From positions 1-64,000 of the forward strand of contig NZ_JAGHZZ010000014.1 of NCBI RefSeq assembly GCF_017745095.1: a stretch of 64,000 bases of DNA, written 5' to 3'. Below are positions 17,386 to 27,438 of this stretch, in pieces (within the stretch, counting starts at the first letter, position 1; every line of letters starts with the position of its first letter). The position numbers were made by a program, and so were the translations under genes. Below the pieces are notes generated by a model that was given only the letters and a program-made list of their open reading frames with translations, searched no databases and was not told where the DNA came from. The DNA comes from Sporocytophaga sp. (GTDB taxonomy: Bacteria > Bacteroidota > Bacteroidia > Cytophagales > Cytophagaceae).

Positions 17386-17460
17386 TGCTTTATTAAATTA
17401 TAATAAAAAGGAATGTTTTTTATAACTAGAATGAAATTATCATCCCCCTCCCATCATATT
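17386..17460 (-). repeat. attC-like intergenic repeat, copy D (divergent)
   Basis: Sits in the gap between the lipoprotein and nucleotidyltransferase genes. TGCTTTATTAAATTATAATAAAAAGG (in two adjoining parts) matches the central block of copy A, and a C-rich run (CCCCCTCCC) lies at a distance similar to the C-rich run in copy A. The ends are too diverged to pair with confidence. Confidence 0.25.
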
Positions 17461-17468
17461 AGAAGTCG

Positions 17469-18254
17469 TCAATTAGCACTTTTTTCAATTTCACCTAAAT
17501 AACATAGTACTTCTTTTTGGGCTTCATTTCTCAATTCTATTTCATTATTAAAAAGCTCATCCCTTAGTTGCTGATAAAGTCGTACAGAGTTTTTTACGCC
17601 ATCTAACAATGAAGCTCTATTATAGCTTGGCATTGTAAGTTTTAGTTCAGCTAAATCTTTTTGCGATAATTCTTTTTCTACTTTCCTGACACCACGTGGT
17701 AAATTACCATTCTTAATATGTAATAAAGGTCCAAATACGACCATTCTCAAAAACCCGAAAAAATCATATGCTTCGAGGTATTCTCCTCTTCCAATTTTAA
17801 GTAATACATAGTGTATCCATGTCCAAAAACGATCCTCAATCCATTGATAGTCGGGATAAGGAAATTTGGGAATGGAGAGATTTATAGCATTTTCTAGTAG
17901 CCCACCTTTATCCAGAAGTAGTGTTGGTGTTTCAATACGATAGTTAAACTCTTCAAGCGTTAAAAATTTAATATCAACATGAAGTAATGGATTCTTATAT
18001 AGACAGATTAACAATCGTGCTTCTCCTACATGTTCTCCTGTAAATCCTGATATAAAATCGCCAATGCTTTTTGCATAGTCAATCATTCTATTTTTATCAG
18101 ACGAAATTTTTTCTTTTGTAACAAGGATCAAATCCAGATCCGAGAATTCGTCAATTTCATTTGTTATCCATGAACCTGCAACAGCCAATCCGATCACATT
18201 TTCATCCAATTCTAAAACTTGTTTCGCTTTATATGCAAAGTTTTTTTGTATCAT
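17469..18254 (-). CDS. Nucleotidyltransferase-domain protein
   Basis: 261 residues. The N-terminal part carries the polymerase-beta-like nucleotidyltransferase signature: AVAGSW, then DEFSDLDLILV with two metal-binding Asp, and a third in LLHVDIKFLT. The rest is helical, as in stand-alone aminoglycoside-type or uncharacterised nucleotidyltransferases. It probably transfers a nucleotide to a small molecule or protein; a role in drug resistance is possible but not shown. It is flanked by repeats D and B, so probably a mobile cassette gene. Confidence 0.75.
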   Translation of the reverse strand: MIQKNFAYKAKQVLELDENVIGLAVAGSWITNEIDEFSDLDLILVTKEKISSDKNRMIDYAKSIGDFISGFTGEHVGEARLLICLYKNPLLHVDIKFLTLEEFNYRIETPTLLLDKGGLLENAINLSIPKFPYPDYQWIEDRFWTWIHYVLLKIGRGEYLEAYDFFGFLRMVVFGPLLHIKNGNLPRGVRKVEKELSQKDLAELKLTMPSYNRASLLDGVKNSVRLYQQLRDELFNNEIELRNEAQKEVLCYLGEIEKSAN

Positions 18255-18279
18255 ATTTGTGAAGTTTATGTCTAATTAT

Positions 18280-18443
18280 GGTTACTGTTAAAGTGTAAAT
18301 TGTCGAGGTGGCGGTTTTATAGAGCTCCTTTATCCTACGGCGGCTATTAGCACGCCTTATAAAAATTAATAAAAAAGTGTAGTGAACAATGTACTACATT
18401 TAAATTTTCTGATTTTCGACTCTAGCTGCAATCTGATGTTAAC
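18280..18443 (-). repeat. attC-like intergenic repeat, copy B
   Basis: In the minus orientation it begins GTTAACATCAGATTGCAGC and ends TCGACAATTTACACTTTAAC; the ends pair imperfectly (CAAT, T, TTAAC shared after reversal). The inner block GCCTTATAAAAAT then AAAAAAGTGTAG (18354-18384) matches copies A and C. Total length about 165 bp, between two same-strand genes. Confidence 0.4.
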
Positions 18444-18453
18444 ATTAGGCATT

Positions 18454-18981
18454 TTATTCTTTTTCATTATTGCCCGCATTCAACCCCTTTATATATTTAT
18501 ATGGATCCTTCAAAAAGCGATAGTTATTAGATTTTTTTATTAGTTCAATAATTTCTTCAATATTGGGATTCGCTAATATTCCATTCCTATCCATAAATAA
18601 CCAATCATACTTTTTCCCAAGGTCTAGCATATTTAACAAGAAGTATAAATTCTCTTCTCGCAAATCTGTCCTAAATGATAATTCTTCAATTTTACTTGTT
18701 TCTTGATTAAGACACATAAAAGCATCAATATCCAAGCTCTCTGCATAGTATTTCCAGCTATGCACTATTTCATTATTGCCATATTGTGCTCTTGATATTA
18801 ATTGATCTATCTCTAAAACAATTTTATTTGAATCAACATCAGCTAAGTTCCAATATTCTTTAGTCATTGATTCAAAGTAACCAGAATTTGTATTGATAAT
18901 AATCCTTTCCGGAATTCTTCCACATTTCATGAGTAGACCAACTCTCGGAATCACCACTAAATAAAATTGATAGATTGCCAT
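18454..18981 (-). CDS. Hypothetical protein, probable cassette gene
   Basis: 175 residues from the ATG at 18981 (MAIYQFYLVVIPRVGLL), which begins with a hydrophobic beta strand typical of a soluble fold; the frame continues 96 bp further upstream without a better start. It is rich in charged residues with no signal peptide or recognised motif. The stop is followed within about 10 bp by repeat copy B. The upstream gene at 19078 belongs to the core-genome part, so this is the first gene of the cassette-like run. Confidence 0.6.
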   Translation of the reverse strand: MAIYQFYLVVIPRVGLLMKCGRIPERIIINTNSGYFESMTKEYWNLADVDSNKIVLEIDQLISRAQYGNNEIVHSWKYYAESLDIDAFMCLNQETSKIEELSFRTDLREENLYFLLNMLDLGKKYDWLFMDRNGILANPNIEEIIELIKKSNNYRFLKDPYKYIKGLNAGNNEKE

Positions 18982-19077
18982 ATTGATTTTTTTACCCTTC
19001 ATACACGAGCCCAGGGAGTAGAGAAATTCCATCGTTTTAGAAAAAGTGATTAGGTTTTGGAAATTCAACCATAACAA

Positions 19078-19626
19078 TCACATCATAGGATTTTCCTTCT
19101 TCCTCTTCTTATACAAATGCCAAAGCACTCCTATCAGCATTCCGGCAATTCCTCCCATATAGCTGAAGTTGTGCATGGTTTCAACAGCTTTAAAAGATAC
19201 AGGATCCGAAATACCTTCAGGAAATGAAGAAATATGGTGCGTTGAATTTATTCCCGTTAACAATCCTGTTAGTCCAGAAAAAAAAGCAATGATCATTGTT
19301 ACAAAATAAGCCTGAAGTGTATGCTTGAACATATCTTTCTGATCTTTGTGCATAAAACCAGCCAATGCCAGTATTATTCCTAATAGAACTCCAACTTTCC
19401 AGGAGTTCTGAAAGCCGATAATAGCAGCTCCGATACGCTCATTTCCTGGCTTTGTCCAGTTAGACATATCTGCACCAAAAACTTGAGGGAATCTGAACTT
19501 CAGAAAAAATTCAGGAGAGACTGTATAAGAAATCTGATCGTGCATAGCACCATAAAGGCCCGCTACAAGTGGGGCAATCATTAACAGCAACATCAGTGTC
19601 AGAGGTTTCATATAGTAGTTATCCAT
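19078..19626 (-). CDS. Conserved integral membrane protein, four helices
   Basis: 182 residues with membrane segments at about 8-27, 78-92, 106-126 and 150-168. The region between helices 1 and 2 (FFLKFRFPQVFG) probably faces the periplasm. The start MDNYYMKPLTLMLLLM has no cleavable signal. I recall similar proteins of unknown function in Bacteroidota but cannot name a family. It lies 27 bp downstream of the M42 peptidase gene and may be in its operon. Confidence 0.65.
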   Translation of the reverse strand: MDNYYMKPLTLMLLLMIAPLVAGLYGAMHDQISYTVSPEFFLKFRFPQVFGADMSNWTKPGNERIGAAIIGFQNSWKVGVLLGIILALAGFMHKDQKDMFKHTLQAYFVTMIIAFFSGLTGLLTGINSTHHISSFPEGISDPVSFKAVETMHNFSYMGGIAGMLIGVLWHLYKKRKKENPMM

Positions 19627-19653
19627 ACAGTCTCTCCTTTAATATTTATAAAT

Positions 19654-20724
19654 TTATTTTATATATCTGAAGTCATGACCAGCAGGCAGCTGAAGCAGAA
19701 ATTCATACATTAGATTTATTACATTTTCGACGTCCTGCTTAGAAACCATTTCAACAGTAGTATGCATATACTTCAATGGCAATGATATCAATGCAGAACA
19801 AACACCACTGTTGGAATAAGCAAATGCATCTGTATCCGTACCTGTTGCTCTATAAGCAGAAGCACGCTGAAAAGGAATGCCTTTCTCTTCTGCAGTTTTG
19901 ATAATCATTGAAAGAAGATTGTTCTGAACAGCAGGACCATAAGTAAGCACAGGACCTTTTCCGCATGATAAATCTCCGTTCTGAATTTTATTGTATGCAG
20001 GCGACTGCGTATCATGACAAACATCTGTAACAATAGCAACATCAGGTTTTATTCTGTGAGCAATCATCTCAGCACCACGCAATCCTATTTCTTCCTGAAC
20101 CGCATTTACAACATAAAGAGAATAAGGAAGCTGATTACCATTTTCCTTAATTCTTCTTGCAACTTCTGCGATCATGAAGCCTCCGATTCTGTTATCAAGT
20201 GCTCTTCCAGCATAAAATTTATTATTCAATTCAGTGAAGTCATCTTCAAAAGTTGCCACGCAACCTACATGCACTCCTAATGCTTCTACTTCTTCCTTAG
20301 ACTCACAGCCAAGATCAAGGAAAAGGTTTTTCATTGTAGGCGGTTTGTCGTTTTCATTATCTCTCACATGAATGGCAGGCCATCCGAAAACGCCCTTCAC
20401 TACTCCTTTGGAGGTGTGAATATTAACTCTCTTTGAAGGTGCGATTGCATGATCGGAGCCTCCGTTTTTTCTCAGATAGATGTATCCATCTTTTGTGATA
20501 TAATTTACAAACCAGGAGATCTCATCTGCGTGTGCCTCTATTACCACTTTATAAGGAGCTCCAGGATTTATAACCCCAACAACAGTTCCATAAGTATCTG
20601 TAAAGTATTCATGAATGAATGGCTTGATATAATCCAGCCAAAGTTGCTGCCCCGTCCATTCGAAACCTGTGGGAGAAGCATTGTTAAGATACTTCTCTAA
20701 AAATGTCCTGCTCTCTTGATTCAT
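19654..20724 (-). CDS. M42 family metallopeptidase (glutamyl aminopeptidase-like)
   Basis: 356 residues, normal for M42 peptidases. The dinuclear metal site motifs are in place: EAHADEISW (His65, Asp67), GRALDNRIGG, VQEEIGLRGA with the catalytic Glu pair, IVTDVCHD, and a late metal His in KYMHTTVE. The enzyme should be a cytosolic dodecameric aminopeptidase trimming peptides. Some relatives are annotated as endoglucanase M by old error. It leads a probable two-gene unit with the membrane protein at 19078. Confidence 0.92.
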   Translation of the reverse strand: MNQESRTFLEKYLNNASPTGFEWTGQQLWLDYIKPFIHEYFTDTYGTVVGVINPGAPYKVVIEAHADEISWFVNYITKDGYIYLRKNGGSDHAIAPSKRVNIHTSKGVVKGVFGWPAIHVRDNENDKPPTMKNLFLDLGCESKEEVEALGVHVGCVATFEDDFTELNNKFYAGRALDNRIGGFMIAEVARRIKENGNQLPYSLYVVNAVQEEIGLRGAEMIAHRIKPDVAIVTDVCHDTQSPAYNKIQNGDLSCGKGPVLTYGPAVQNNLLSMIIKTAEEKGIPFQRASAYRATGTDTDAFAYSNSGVCSALISLPLKYMHTTVEMVSKQDVENVINLMYEFLLQLPAGHDFRYIK

Positions 20725-20894
20725 AATTTATATGTCTTATAGTTACTCTTATGTCTTTTAAAGGTTTAACCTAGATTAATCATTTGAAAAATATTGTTGT
20801 TAATCAATTCATTAGAATTTATATTAAAGTAACTGCCTATATTGATTAACAAGACTTTTCAACTAATAATTATTTTGAATTTTGAATTTAAAAT

Positions 20895-22445
20895 TTACAA
20901 AGGGATATTTCCATGTTTTTTCTTTGGCCTTGCTACTGACTTATTTTTGAGCATTTCGAAAGCTGAAATCAATTTTTTCCTTGTTTCCTCAGGCATGATA
21001 ACTTCATCGATATAGCCCCTGCTTGCGGCCAGGTAAGGGTTGGCAAACTTATCGGTATATTCATCTATTTTTTCCTGCAACTTTGCTTCGGGATTCGGAG
21101 CCGAGGCTATTTCTCTTTTAAAAATAATTTCAGCAGCTCCTTTTGCCCCCATTACCGCTATCTCAGCAGTAGGCCAGGCATAATTCAAATCAGCACCAAT
21201 GTGTTTGGAATTCATCACATCATAAGCTCCTCCATATGCTTTCCTTGTAATTACTGTAATCCTTGGAACGGTTGCTTCTGAAAATGCATAAAGAAGTTTA
21301 GCTCCATTAGTAATAATTGCATTCCACTCTTGTTGAGTTCCAGGAAGAAAGCCAGGAACATCTTCCAACACAAGTAAAGGAATATTAAAACAATCGCAGA
21401 AACGCACAAACCTTGCAGCTTTTGTACTTGAATTAATATCTAGTACACCTGCTAATACTGCAGGTTGATTTCCCACAATACCAATACTTCTGCCTGCCAG
21501 TCTGGCAAAACCTACGACAATGTTTTCAGCAAAATTCTTATGTACTTCAAAGAACGATTCCTCATCCACTATATGATTGATCACGTCTCTCATATCATAA
21601 GGTTGATTCGGATTATCAGGGATAATTGAATTTAATGAAGGACGAAATTCATTTCCCGAAGCGTAAGCATATGAAGGGGCATCTTCGTCACAATTCTGCG
21701 GAATGTAACTCAGTAATGTTTTAATATAATCAATGCATTCTATTTCATTGGCGCAAGCAAAATGTGTAACTCCACTCTTCACACTATGAGCAGATGCCCC
21801 TCCAAGCTCTTCGGCAGTTACATTTTCATGTGTTACTGTTTTTACTACATTTGGACCAGTAACAAACATGTATGAAGTGTTCTCCACCATCATAATAAAA
21901 TCTGTAATTGCGGGAGAGTATACAGCACCTCCTGCACATGGCCCCATAATTGCAGAAATTTGTGGTACCAAGCCTGATGCAAGAGTGTTTTTATAAAAGA
22001 TATCTGCATATCCTGCTAATGAAACAACTCCCTCCTGAATTCTGGCACCACCTGAATCATTAAGGCCGATTAACGGAGCACCGTTTTTCATGGCCAGATC
22101 CATTACCTTACAAATCTTTTCGGCATGTGTCTCAGACAATGAACCGCCAAATACCGTAAAGTCCTGGCTGAATACATACACCAGTCTCCCATTCACTTTT
22201 CCAAATCCGGTGACAACACCATCCCCAAGGTATTGCTCATTTTCCAGACCAAACTCCCTGCTTCTGTGCGTAACAAACTTTCCGGTTTCCTCGAAACTTC
22301 CTTCATCCAGTAGCAATCCAATTCTTTCTCTGGCAGTAAGTTTTCCTTTGGAATGTTGAGCATCATTACGCTCTTTGCCCCCACCCTTTATTGCATCCTG
22401 ATTTTTCTTCTCAAGAAGTTCAAATTTTTCTTTGGTTGTTTTCAT
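20895..22445 (-). CDS. Acyl-CoA carboxylase beta subunit (propionyl/methylcrotonyl type carboxyltransferase)
   Basis: 516 residues from the ATG at 22445 ([15 protein letters not shown]), the normal family start; the open frame extends 90 bp upstream with low-quality sequence. Crotonase-like carboxyltransferase motifs are clear: [51 protein letters not shown] and [11 protein letters not shown]. It moves CO2 from biotin to propionyl-CoA or a related acyl-CoA; the biotin carboxylase and carrier subunits are not in the window. The Ppx/GppA gene is divergent. Confidence 0.93.
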   Translation of the reverse strand: MKTTKEKFELLEKKNQDAIKGGGKERNDAQHSKGKLTARERIGLLLDEGSFEETGKFVTHRSREFGLENEQYLGDGVVTGFGKVNGRLVYVFSQDFTVFGGSLSETHAEKICKVMDLAMKNGAPLIGLNDSGGARIQEGVVSLAGYADIFYKNTLASGLVPQISAIMGPCAGGAVYSPAITDFIMMVENTSYMFVTGPNVVKTVTHENVTAEELGGASAHSVKSGVTHFACANEIECIDYIKTLLSYIPQNCDEDAPSYAYASGNEFRPSLNSIIPDNPNQPYDMRDVINHIVDEESFFEVHKNFAENIVVGFARLAGRSIGIVGNQPAVLAGVLDINSSTKAARFVRFCDCFNIPLLVLEDVPGFLPGTQQEWNAIITNGAKLLYAFSEATVPRITVITRKAYGGAYDVMNSKHIGADLNYAWPTAEIAVMGAKGAAEIIFKREIASAPNPEAKLQEKIDEYTDKFANPYLAASRGYIDEVIMPEETRKKLISAFEMLKNKSVARPKKKHGNIPL

Positions 22446-22679
22446 TTTAGCTCTAAAGATAAACTTAGAATTCAAAATAAATTCTGAATCCATGAAAATA
22501 TCAAATTTCTTCTTTCTTTGTGAGAAAGCAATCAAATTTCAACAAACATCCTGATATTCAAAATAGTAAAATCATTGCATAAACATTTTTAAAAATCCAG
22601 GCTTACTTATATTGGTAAATTTCATTTTCCATCCCCAAAAACACGGGTAATTCCTTATCTTGTCAAGATATTTTTATAT

Positions 22680-23621
22680 ATGGCAACTAGAAAAATTGCG
22701 GTTATCGACTTGGGAACGAATACATTTCATCTGCTGATTATAGAGACGGAATCAGATGGATATAAAGTTCTGTTTAAGAAAAAAACTTCTGTAAAAATCG
22801 GGCAGGGAGGGATAACAAAAGGAGTAATCAGTCCGGAAGCCTTTGACAGGGCGTTTGCTACGCTTTCCGAATTCAGAGAAAAAATGGACGAGTTTGGGGT
22901 AAATGAAATATTTGCCACCGGAACCAGTGCAATAAGAAGCGCTAAAAATGGTGAAGATTTTATCCGAGAAATAAAAAACAGATTTGATATTTCTGTCCAT
23001 GTCATCTCTGGAGAACGTGAAGCTGAGCTTATTTATCATGGAGTTAAAAATGCACTAAACCTTGGGATTGAGAAAAGCCTTATCATGGATATCGGAGGGG
23101 GCAGCGTGGAATTTATCATTTGCAATTCTGATAAAATTTTCTGGAAGGAGAGCTTTGAAATAGGAGCTCAAAGAATGCTAGACCTCTTCATACCTTCCGA
23201 TCCTATTCAAAAAGATCAGGTAAGTCAGGTTGTAAATTATCTTGAAGAAAAATTACCAGCCCTAACTGCTGCAGTCCAAAATTTTCAACCAGACCTGCTG
23301 GTCGGTTCTTCCGGAACCTTTGATACACTTGCTGATATAGACTCTCTTAGAAAGGGGATTTCATTGAACGATAAGCAAAAGGAATACGATTTGCCTCTCG
23401 ATAGCTTCAGACAGACATTTCAGGAGGTTCTGAAGAAAAACAGAGCTGAGCGCATGGTTATCCCCGGCATGATAGAAATGCGGGTCGACATGATTGTTGT
23501 AGCCTGTATACTCATTAACTATATAGTTGAGAAATATCAGCTTGAAAAAATCCGAGTATCTGCATATGCTTTAAAAGAAGGTGTGCTATCTAAGGCAATT
23601 AATTATGAATCGATAAGCTGA
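22680..23621 (+). CDS. Ppx/GppA family phosphatase
   Basis: 313 residues, the short form of the exopolyphosphatase/pppGpp phosphohydrolase family in the actin-like ATPase fold. Seen: phosphate-1 loop IDLGTNTFHLLI, GTSAIRSAKNG, ISGEREAELIYHG with the catalytic Glu, and phosphate-2 loop IMDIGGGSVEF. It should cleave the terminal phosphate of polyphosphate or of pppGpp; sequence alone does not separate the two. It is a single gene, divergent from the carboxylase. Confidence 0.9.
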   Translation: MATRKIAVIDLGTNTFHLLIIETESDGYKVLFKKKTSVKIGQGGITKGVISPEAFDRAFATLSEFREKMDEFGVNEIFATGTSAIRSAKNGEDFIREIKNRFDISVHVISGEREAELIYHGVKNALNLGIEKSLIMDIGGGSVEFIICNSDKIFWKESFEIGAQRMLDLFIPSDPIQKDQVSQVVNYLEEKLPALTAAVQNFQPDLLVGSSGTFDTLADIDSLRKGISLNDKQKEYDLPLDSFRQTFQEVLKKNRAERMVIPGMIEMRVDMIVVACILINYIVEKYQLEKIRVSAYALKEGVLSKAINYESIS

Positions 23622-23979
23622 GAAAATAAAAAAAAGGCGATGCTTAATCATTGCCTGTTGCTTTGCCCTCTTTAAAGAGAAAAGCCTAACTTTTGAAATC
23701 TAAAACTTTTTGCTTTCAATATTTAACTTTTTAGCTCTTATCTTTTCCTTATCTCATCAGCATAGGTTGTGGATTTCCTACAAAACAATATCCCTTTCTT
23801 AGGCATAAAGCGATTACCTTGCATGAAAAACAGTCTTCATAAGACTGCATAGCGTGATGAAAATATACTTTTGAAAAAAAATATTTTCTTTTTAAGATTT
23901 TTCTTATCTAATTTCAGATACTCAAAAAGTTTAATTTTTTTTTACGTATAAAACCCTACAATTATTTTTTTTAAAACCA
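23622..23979. other. Intergenic region upstream of a secreted protein gene
   Basis: About 360 bp without a gene. It has a CAGTCTT-CAT-AAGACTG hairpin (about 23831-23847) with no T-tract and, 107 bp before the next ATG, a TACTTTTG box (23866-23873) matching the Bacteroidota -7 consensus but without a clear -33 element. Confidence 0.4.
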
Positions 23980-25683
23980 ATGAAAAAAACAATTTTACTT
24001 TACTTTCTTTTTATATCAGTCATTTCAATAGCTCAGAAAATTGACCTTGATAAGGAATACATCAACATTAAATACATGGATTTACCGAAATCCGGAGTGC
24101 TTAACGAGCTGAAAACCTATTCAGTGAATCTTTACTCTGATCCCGAATACCTCGGGAAGCTGCAATTAAAAGATGTAGATATTGAGAATGCCGTATATCT
24201 TCAGGGATTTGAGTATGTAAAAGATTCACGCTCTGCCGACATCATACTTGATGTAATCATCGATAAATATGAAACAATTTCTGAATCCATAGAAAATACA
24301 ACTTATGAGTCAAAGGATGCACAGGGTAAATTAATTCAAATGCCGGGTTATTATGTCTTATCGAATATGATAGCTCCGACATTCGTGAAAGTAACAGACA
24401 ACACAAATGGAAGGGAGATTGAAAATATTGGATTTGCAACAGTTAATCAGCCTGTAATTCTTAAATCCCAGACTTTTCCGAACAAGCAGGAAGCAATTAA
24501 CTATATTCAGAAAACACTTCCTGCAAAGAGATATGATTATTTCGTAACGACTTACAAAGGGCTCTTTAACAATACATTTGTCAATCTGCGTGCTAGTCAT
24601 TGCTTTCAGCCAACTAGCGTGAACGATATTATGTGGAGAGTTGACCTTAAGAAGAATCCTGAATTCGCACAGTTTAATGAAGAACTCAATAAGACAGTAG
24701 CAGCATTAAAAGCTATCACACACACCCAGTCGCTTGAAGCGACCAGAACGGTACTTGCTCCATCTTTAAAATATTGGCAAGACAATGCTTCTAAAATAGA
24801 TGCTACTGACAAAAAGATGAGAAAGATCAAATATGCATACCTCATAAATCTTGCGCTTTCTCAATTCTACCTAGAGCAGCTTGACGACTGCGAAAAAACC
24901 TGTAACGAGATCATTGCAAATGACTATGATGCTGGAGATGGTAAAAGAATCCTTTCTAATGTGACTTATTTGAAAAAATGTTTTGCAGCCAACAATACAG
25001 TTACCAGACACCTTGAAAGGCCCGGAATGAATTCAACATTAAAGTTTCGCCCGGCAGGAAACATTATGCAAATTACCCGCCCGAAGCCAATAATACCAAG
25101 AGAAAAACCGCCAATGGGTTATGTCGCATTACCTGGTTACCTAATCGACTTTGATAACAACAGAATTGATGGCGAACTTTGGATATATAACCTGGAAAGT
25201 GAGGAGAGCTTTATTTCTGAACACCATAAAGCATTATTTGTGATGGACACTCCGGACGGACAAAGGAAAATGAATATCACCGCTGACAATACAAGTAAAC
25301 TGGTTCTAAATAAAGTAACTTTTGAATCTATAAAATACAGAAATCCATCGTTAGGTTCTGAGCGTTATCAACTATTCAGAATAATGCATGAAAATGATAA
25401 AGTGAAAGTATATAAACATTATGCCACTCCCATCCTTGATAACAACAATTATATGCCTTTTAAAATGAAAGAAGGTGCTAGCATATGTCTAATGAAAAAG
25501 AGTGATCAGAAGATTGAGGTGATGGGGCATTTGCTGCCTAACAAAGTTGCCGATAATACCATTAAATTCTACAATGATTGTCCTGCAGTAAAAAGTAAAA
25601 TTGAAGCTGGCGAATTCAAAAATATGCAATCAATAAATTCGCAGATAAGTGTTGCGAAGTTTTATGCGGAAAGTTGTAAGTAA
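23980..25683 (+). CDS. Secreted protein of unknown function
   Basis: 567 residues with a short signal peptide (KKTILLYFLFISVISIAQK). The mature part has a helical middle with a TPR-like stretch (LINLALSQFYLEQLDDCEKTC) and a beta-rich end. The N-terminal third has ILDVIIDKYETI, as in proteins that work in the cell envelope. No catalytic motif is visible. Probably periplasmic. It is followed by a strong terminator shared with the convergent MuiA-like gene. Confidence 0.65.
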   Translation: MKKTILLYFLFISVISIAQKIDLDKEYINIKYMDLPKSGVLNELKTYSVNLYSDPEYLGKLQLKDVDIENAVYLQGFEYVKDSRSADIILDVIIDKYETISESIENTTYESKDAQGKLIQMPGYYVLSNMIAPTFVKVTDNTNGREIENIGFATVNQPVILKSQTFPNKQEAINYIQKTLPAKRYDYFVTTYKGLFNNTFVNLRASHCFQPTSVNDIMWRVDLKKNPEFAQFNEELNKTVAALKAITHTQSLEATRTVLAPSLKYWQDNASKIDATDKKMRKIKYAYLINLALSQFYLEQLDDCEKTCNEIIANDYDAGDGKRILSNVTYLKKCFAANNTVTRHLERPGMNSTLKFRPAGNIMQITRPKPIIPREKPPMGYVALPGYLIDFDNNRIDGELWIYNLESEESFISEHHKALFVMDTPDGQRKMNITADNTSKLVLNKVTFESIKYRNPSLGSERYQLFRIMHENDKVKVYKHYATPILDNNNYMPFKMKEGASICLMKKSDQKIEVMGHLLPNKVADNTIKFYNDCPAVKSKIEAGEFKNMQSINSQISVAKFYAESCK

Positions 25684-25700
25684 CCAATAACAGCAATAAA

Positions 25701-25738
25701 CAAAAGGAGGTCAGAAATATTCTGACCTCCTTTTGTTT
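25701..25738. terminator. Strong bidirectional intrinsic terminator
   Basis: Perfect 15-bp stem (25701-25715 with 25721-25735) around AATAT; the outer A-T pairs supply T-rich flanks on both strands. It lies between convergent genes. Confidence 0.9.
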
Positions 25739-25746
25739 AGATAAAT

Positions 25747-27369
25747 CTATAGCCCGCCTACTGTCTTATTCTTAGGATACTTCACTGAATATTTGAACAA
25801 TACCTTCTTTGTCTCTCCCGCTCCCAGGCTTAACTTCCATTGAAGCTTACCATTGTCTTTATTATAAGCAGCTCCACCTGTATCTATTGCTTCTACTTCG
25901 ATCTGACTGTTTTGAGAAACAGGAATCTGATCTTCTACAAGTATATCTATACTCTCCTTCTTTGTATTTCTCACTTCAATTTCAAAAGCATATTCTTCTT
26001 TTTTATTAGCTCCTATAAAGTTCTTCTTTGTGAAGTCTTTTATCTTATTTCTCTTTACAACCACTTTCTTATCTCTTCCCAATGAAAGAGCAAGAGTATC
26101 ATTAGTGTTGTTAACATCAATGAAAGACTCACCGACAAAGGTTCCTTCAAAGAAGATATTTGCATTGCCTGACAATAAATTCAGTTCATCCCAATCGGTT
26201 ATATGGCCCACCAGAAACGCATCCTGATCTATCTTAGGCACAGCAGTATATTGATAACTAGCTTTTACTTCATGACTTTGAATGTCTACAAGTTGTGGAG
26301 TATTTCCAGTAGGGATTGTATATGGCAAAGCGATATCAAATTCCATGGATGTGGCATTTTCTACAACAGTGGTGTAATCACTTACAGACATTGCGGGGGC
26401 TGGAGCAGCAGAACCTGCAGCATAACCATCCCATGACATTGATTTGACTTCTTTCTTTTTATCGGTCTCGTCTTCGCTTTTGTATCTAGGAGTTCTGACC
26501 ACCGGCTTTGGTTCATAGAAATCAAGATACCATGGGTACAACTCCGGTTTTGCTCCGCCAAGAGCAGGATTAGAAGATGACAGTTTAACCTTGACTTTAT
26601 TCCAGTCTAAACCTGTGTTCTGATATACCTGAGCCTTATAGTTTAGCTGCACAGTACCTTTGGTATCTTTTACCCTTATATCATACAACGGATACCATCC
26701 TGCATCTGCTACAACATACTGTAGTTCAAGCTGGGCATAACCTCCTGATTTAGATGAAACCGAAATTGTAACTTTGCTTGTATTCTTATTTCTTTCATTA
26801 AAAAGATCATTGAATTGCCTTTGAAACCTGTCCGCTTTCTCCTGAATCACTTTTAGCTTTTCATCAATATCAATAACCTCATTTTTAATTTCTTCAAGTC
26901 TCTCTCTGTAGAAATCTGCAACATCCTCTAATTGATCAGCAGTAATAGTATGCTGCTCTCCTTTCAGGCTTTGGTTTGCAAGAATCATTTGTTCTTCCTT
27001 TGCATACACATCATTCAAACTTCTCAGCTTTCTCGCTTCTTTCTGATAAAAGCGAATCGAATCTTCAAGAGCGATCATTTCTTTGCTCTTCTTCTGTGGA
27101 TCTACAAAATTCAGTTCATGCTTTACTGCCATGATCACAAAATCACCTTTCCCCGAAACCTGAATACTTTGTTTGTCAATGCCAGCAGGAAGCCCGTCAA
27201 TCAAGAGCTCATTAGAGCCAGGATCCAGCTGAGTATTTATAGAGCTCGTCACCTGAGCTTTATTAAGGAACACTGTAACCTGTTTTATTTCCGCTTTCAG
27301 GTTTTTCTTATCCTCAGCAAATGCCTGTAACTGCATAAGAATGCAGGCCACAATAAGAAGTCTTTTCAT
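25747..27369 (-). CDS. MuiA family protein (DUF4140/DUF4139), copy 1
   Basis: 540 residues: signal peptide (KRLLIVACILMQLQAFA), N-terminal DUF4140 (IKQVTVFLNKAQVTSS ... LIDGLPAGIDKQSIQV), a coiled-coil stalk (about 105-195) and the C-terminal DUF4139 beta domain (YVVADAGWYPLYDIRV, YQNTGLDWNKVKVKLSS, EIEVRNTKKESIDILVEDQIP). The family is named after a mucoidy inhibitor and is secreted; its biochemical role is not known. It is strongly alike to the next gene over almost its full length, marking a tandem duplication. The two differ most in the linker at about 285-330. Confidence 0.85.
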   Translation of the reverse strand: MKRLLIVACILMQLQAFAEDKKNLKAEIKQVTVFLNKAQVTSSINTQLDPGSNELLIDGLPAGIDKQSIQVSGKGDFVIMAVKHELNFVDPQKKSKEMIALEDSIRFYQKEARKLRSLNDVYAKEEQMILANQSLKGEQHTITADQLEDVADFYRERLEEIKNEVIDIDEKLKVIQEKADRFQRQFNDLFNERNKNTSKVTISVSSKSGGYAQLELQYVVADAGWYPLYDIRVKDTKGTVQLNYKAQVYQNTGLDWNKVKVKLSSSNPALGGAKPELYPWYLDFYEPKPVVRTPRYKSEDETDKKKEVKSMSWDGYAAGSAAPAPAMSVSDYTTVVENATSMEFDIALPYTIPTGNTPQLVDIQSHEVKASYQYTAVPKIDQDAFLVGHITDWDELNLLSGNANIFFEGTFVGESFIDVNNTNDTLALSLGRDKKVVVKRNKIKDFTKKNFIGANKKEEYAFEIEVRNTKKESIDILVEDQIPVSQNSQIEVEAIDTGGAAYNKDNGKLQWKLSLGAGETKKVLFKYSVKYPKNKTVGGL

Positions 27370-27438
27370 ACTATTTTGCTATTAATAACTATAAATTATT
27401 CAATGAATATCGGTAATAGAATTCAATATTTTAAATTC

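Noticed and set aside
22446-22535. 30-residue N-terminal extension of the acyl-CoA carboxylase subunit
   Set aside because: Low-complexity residues rich in Phe/Lys that the family lacks; the ATG at 22445 begins the conserved KEKFELL segment.
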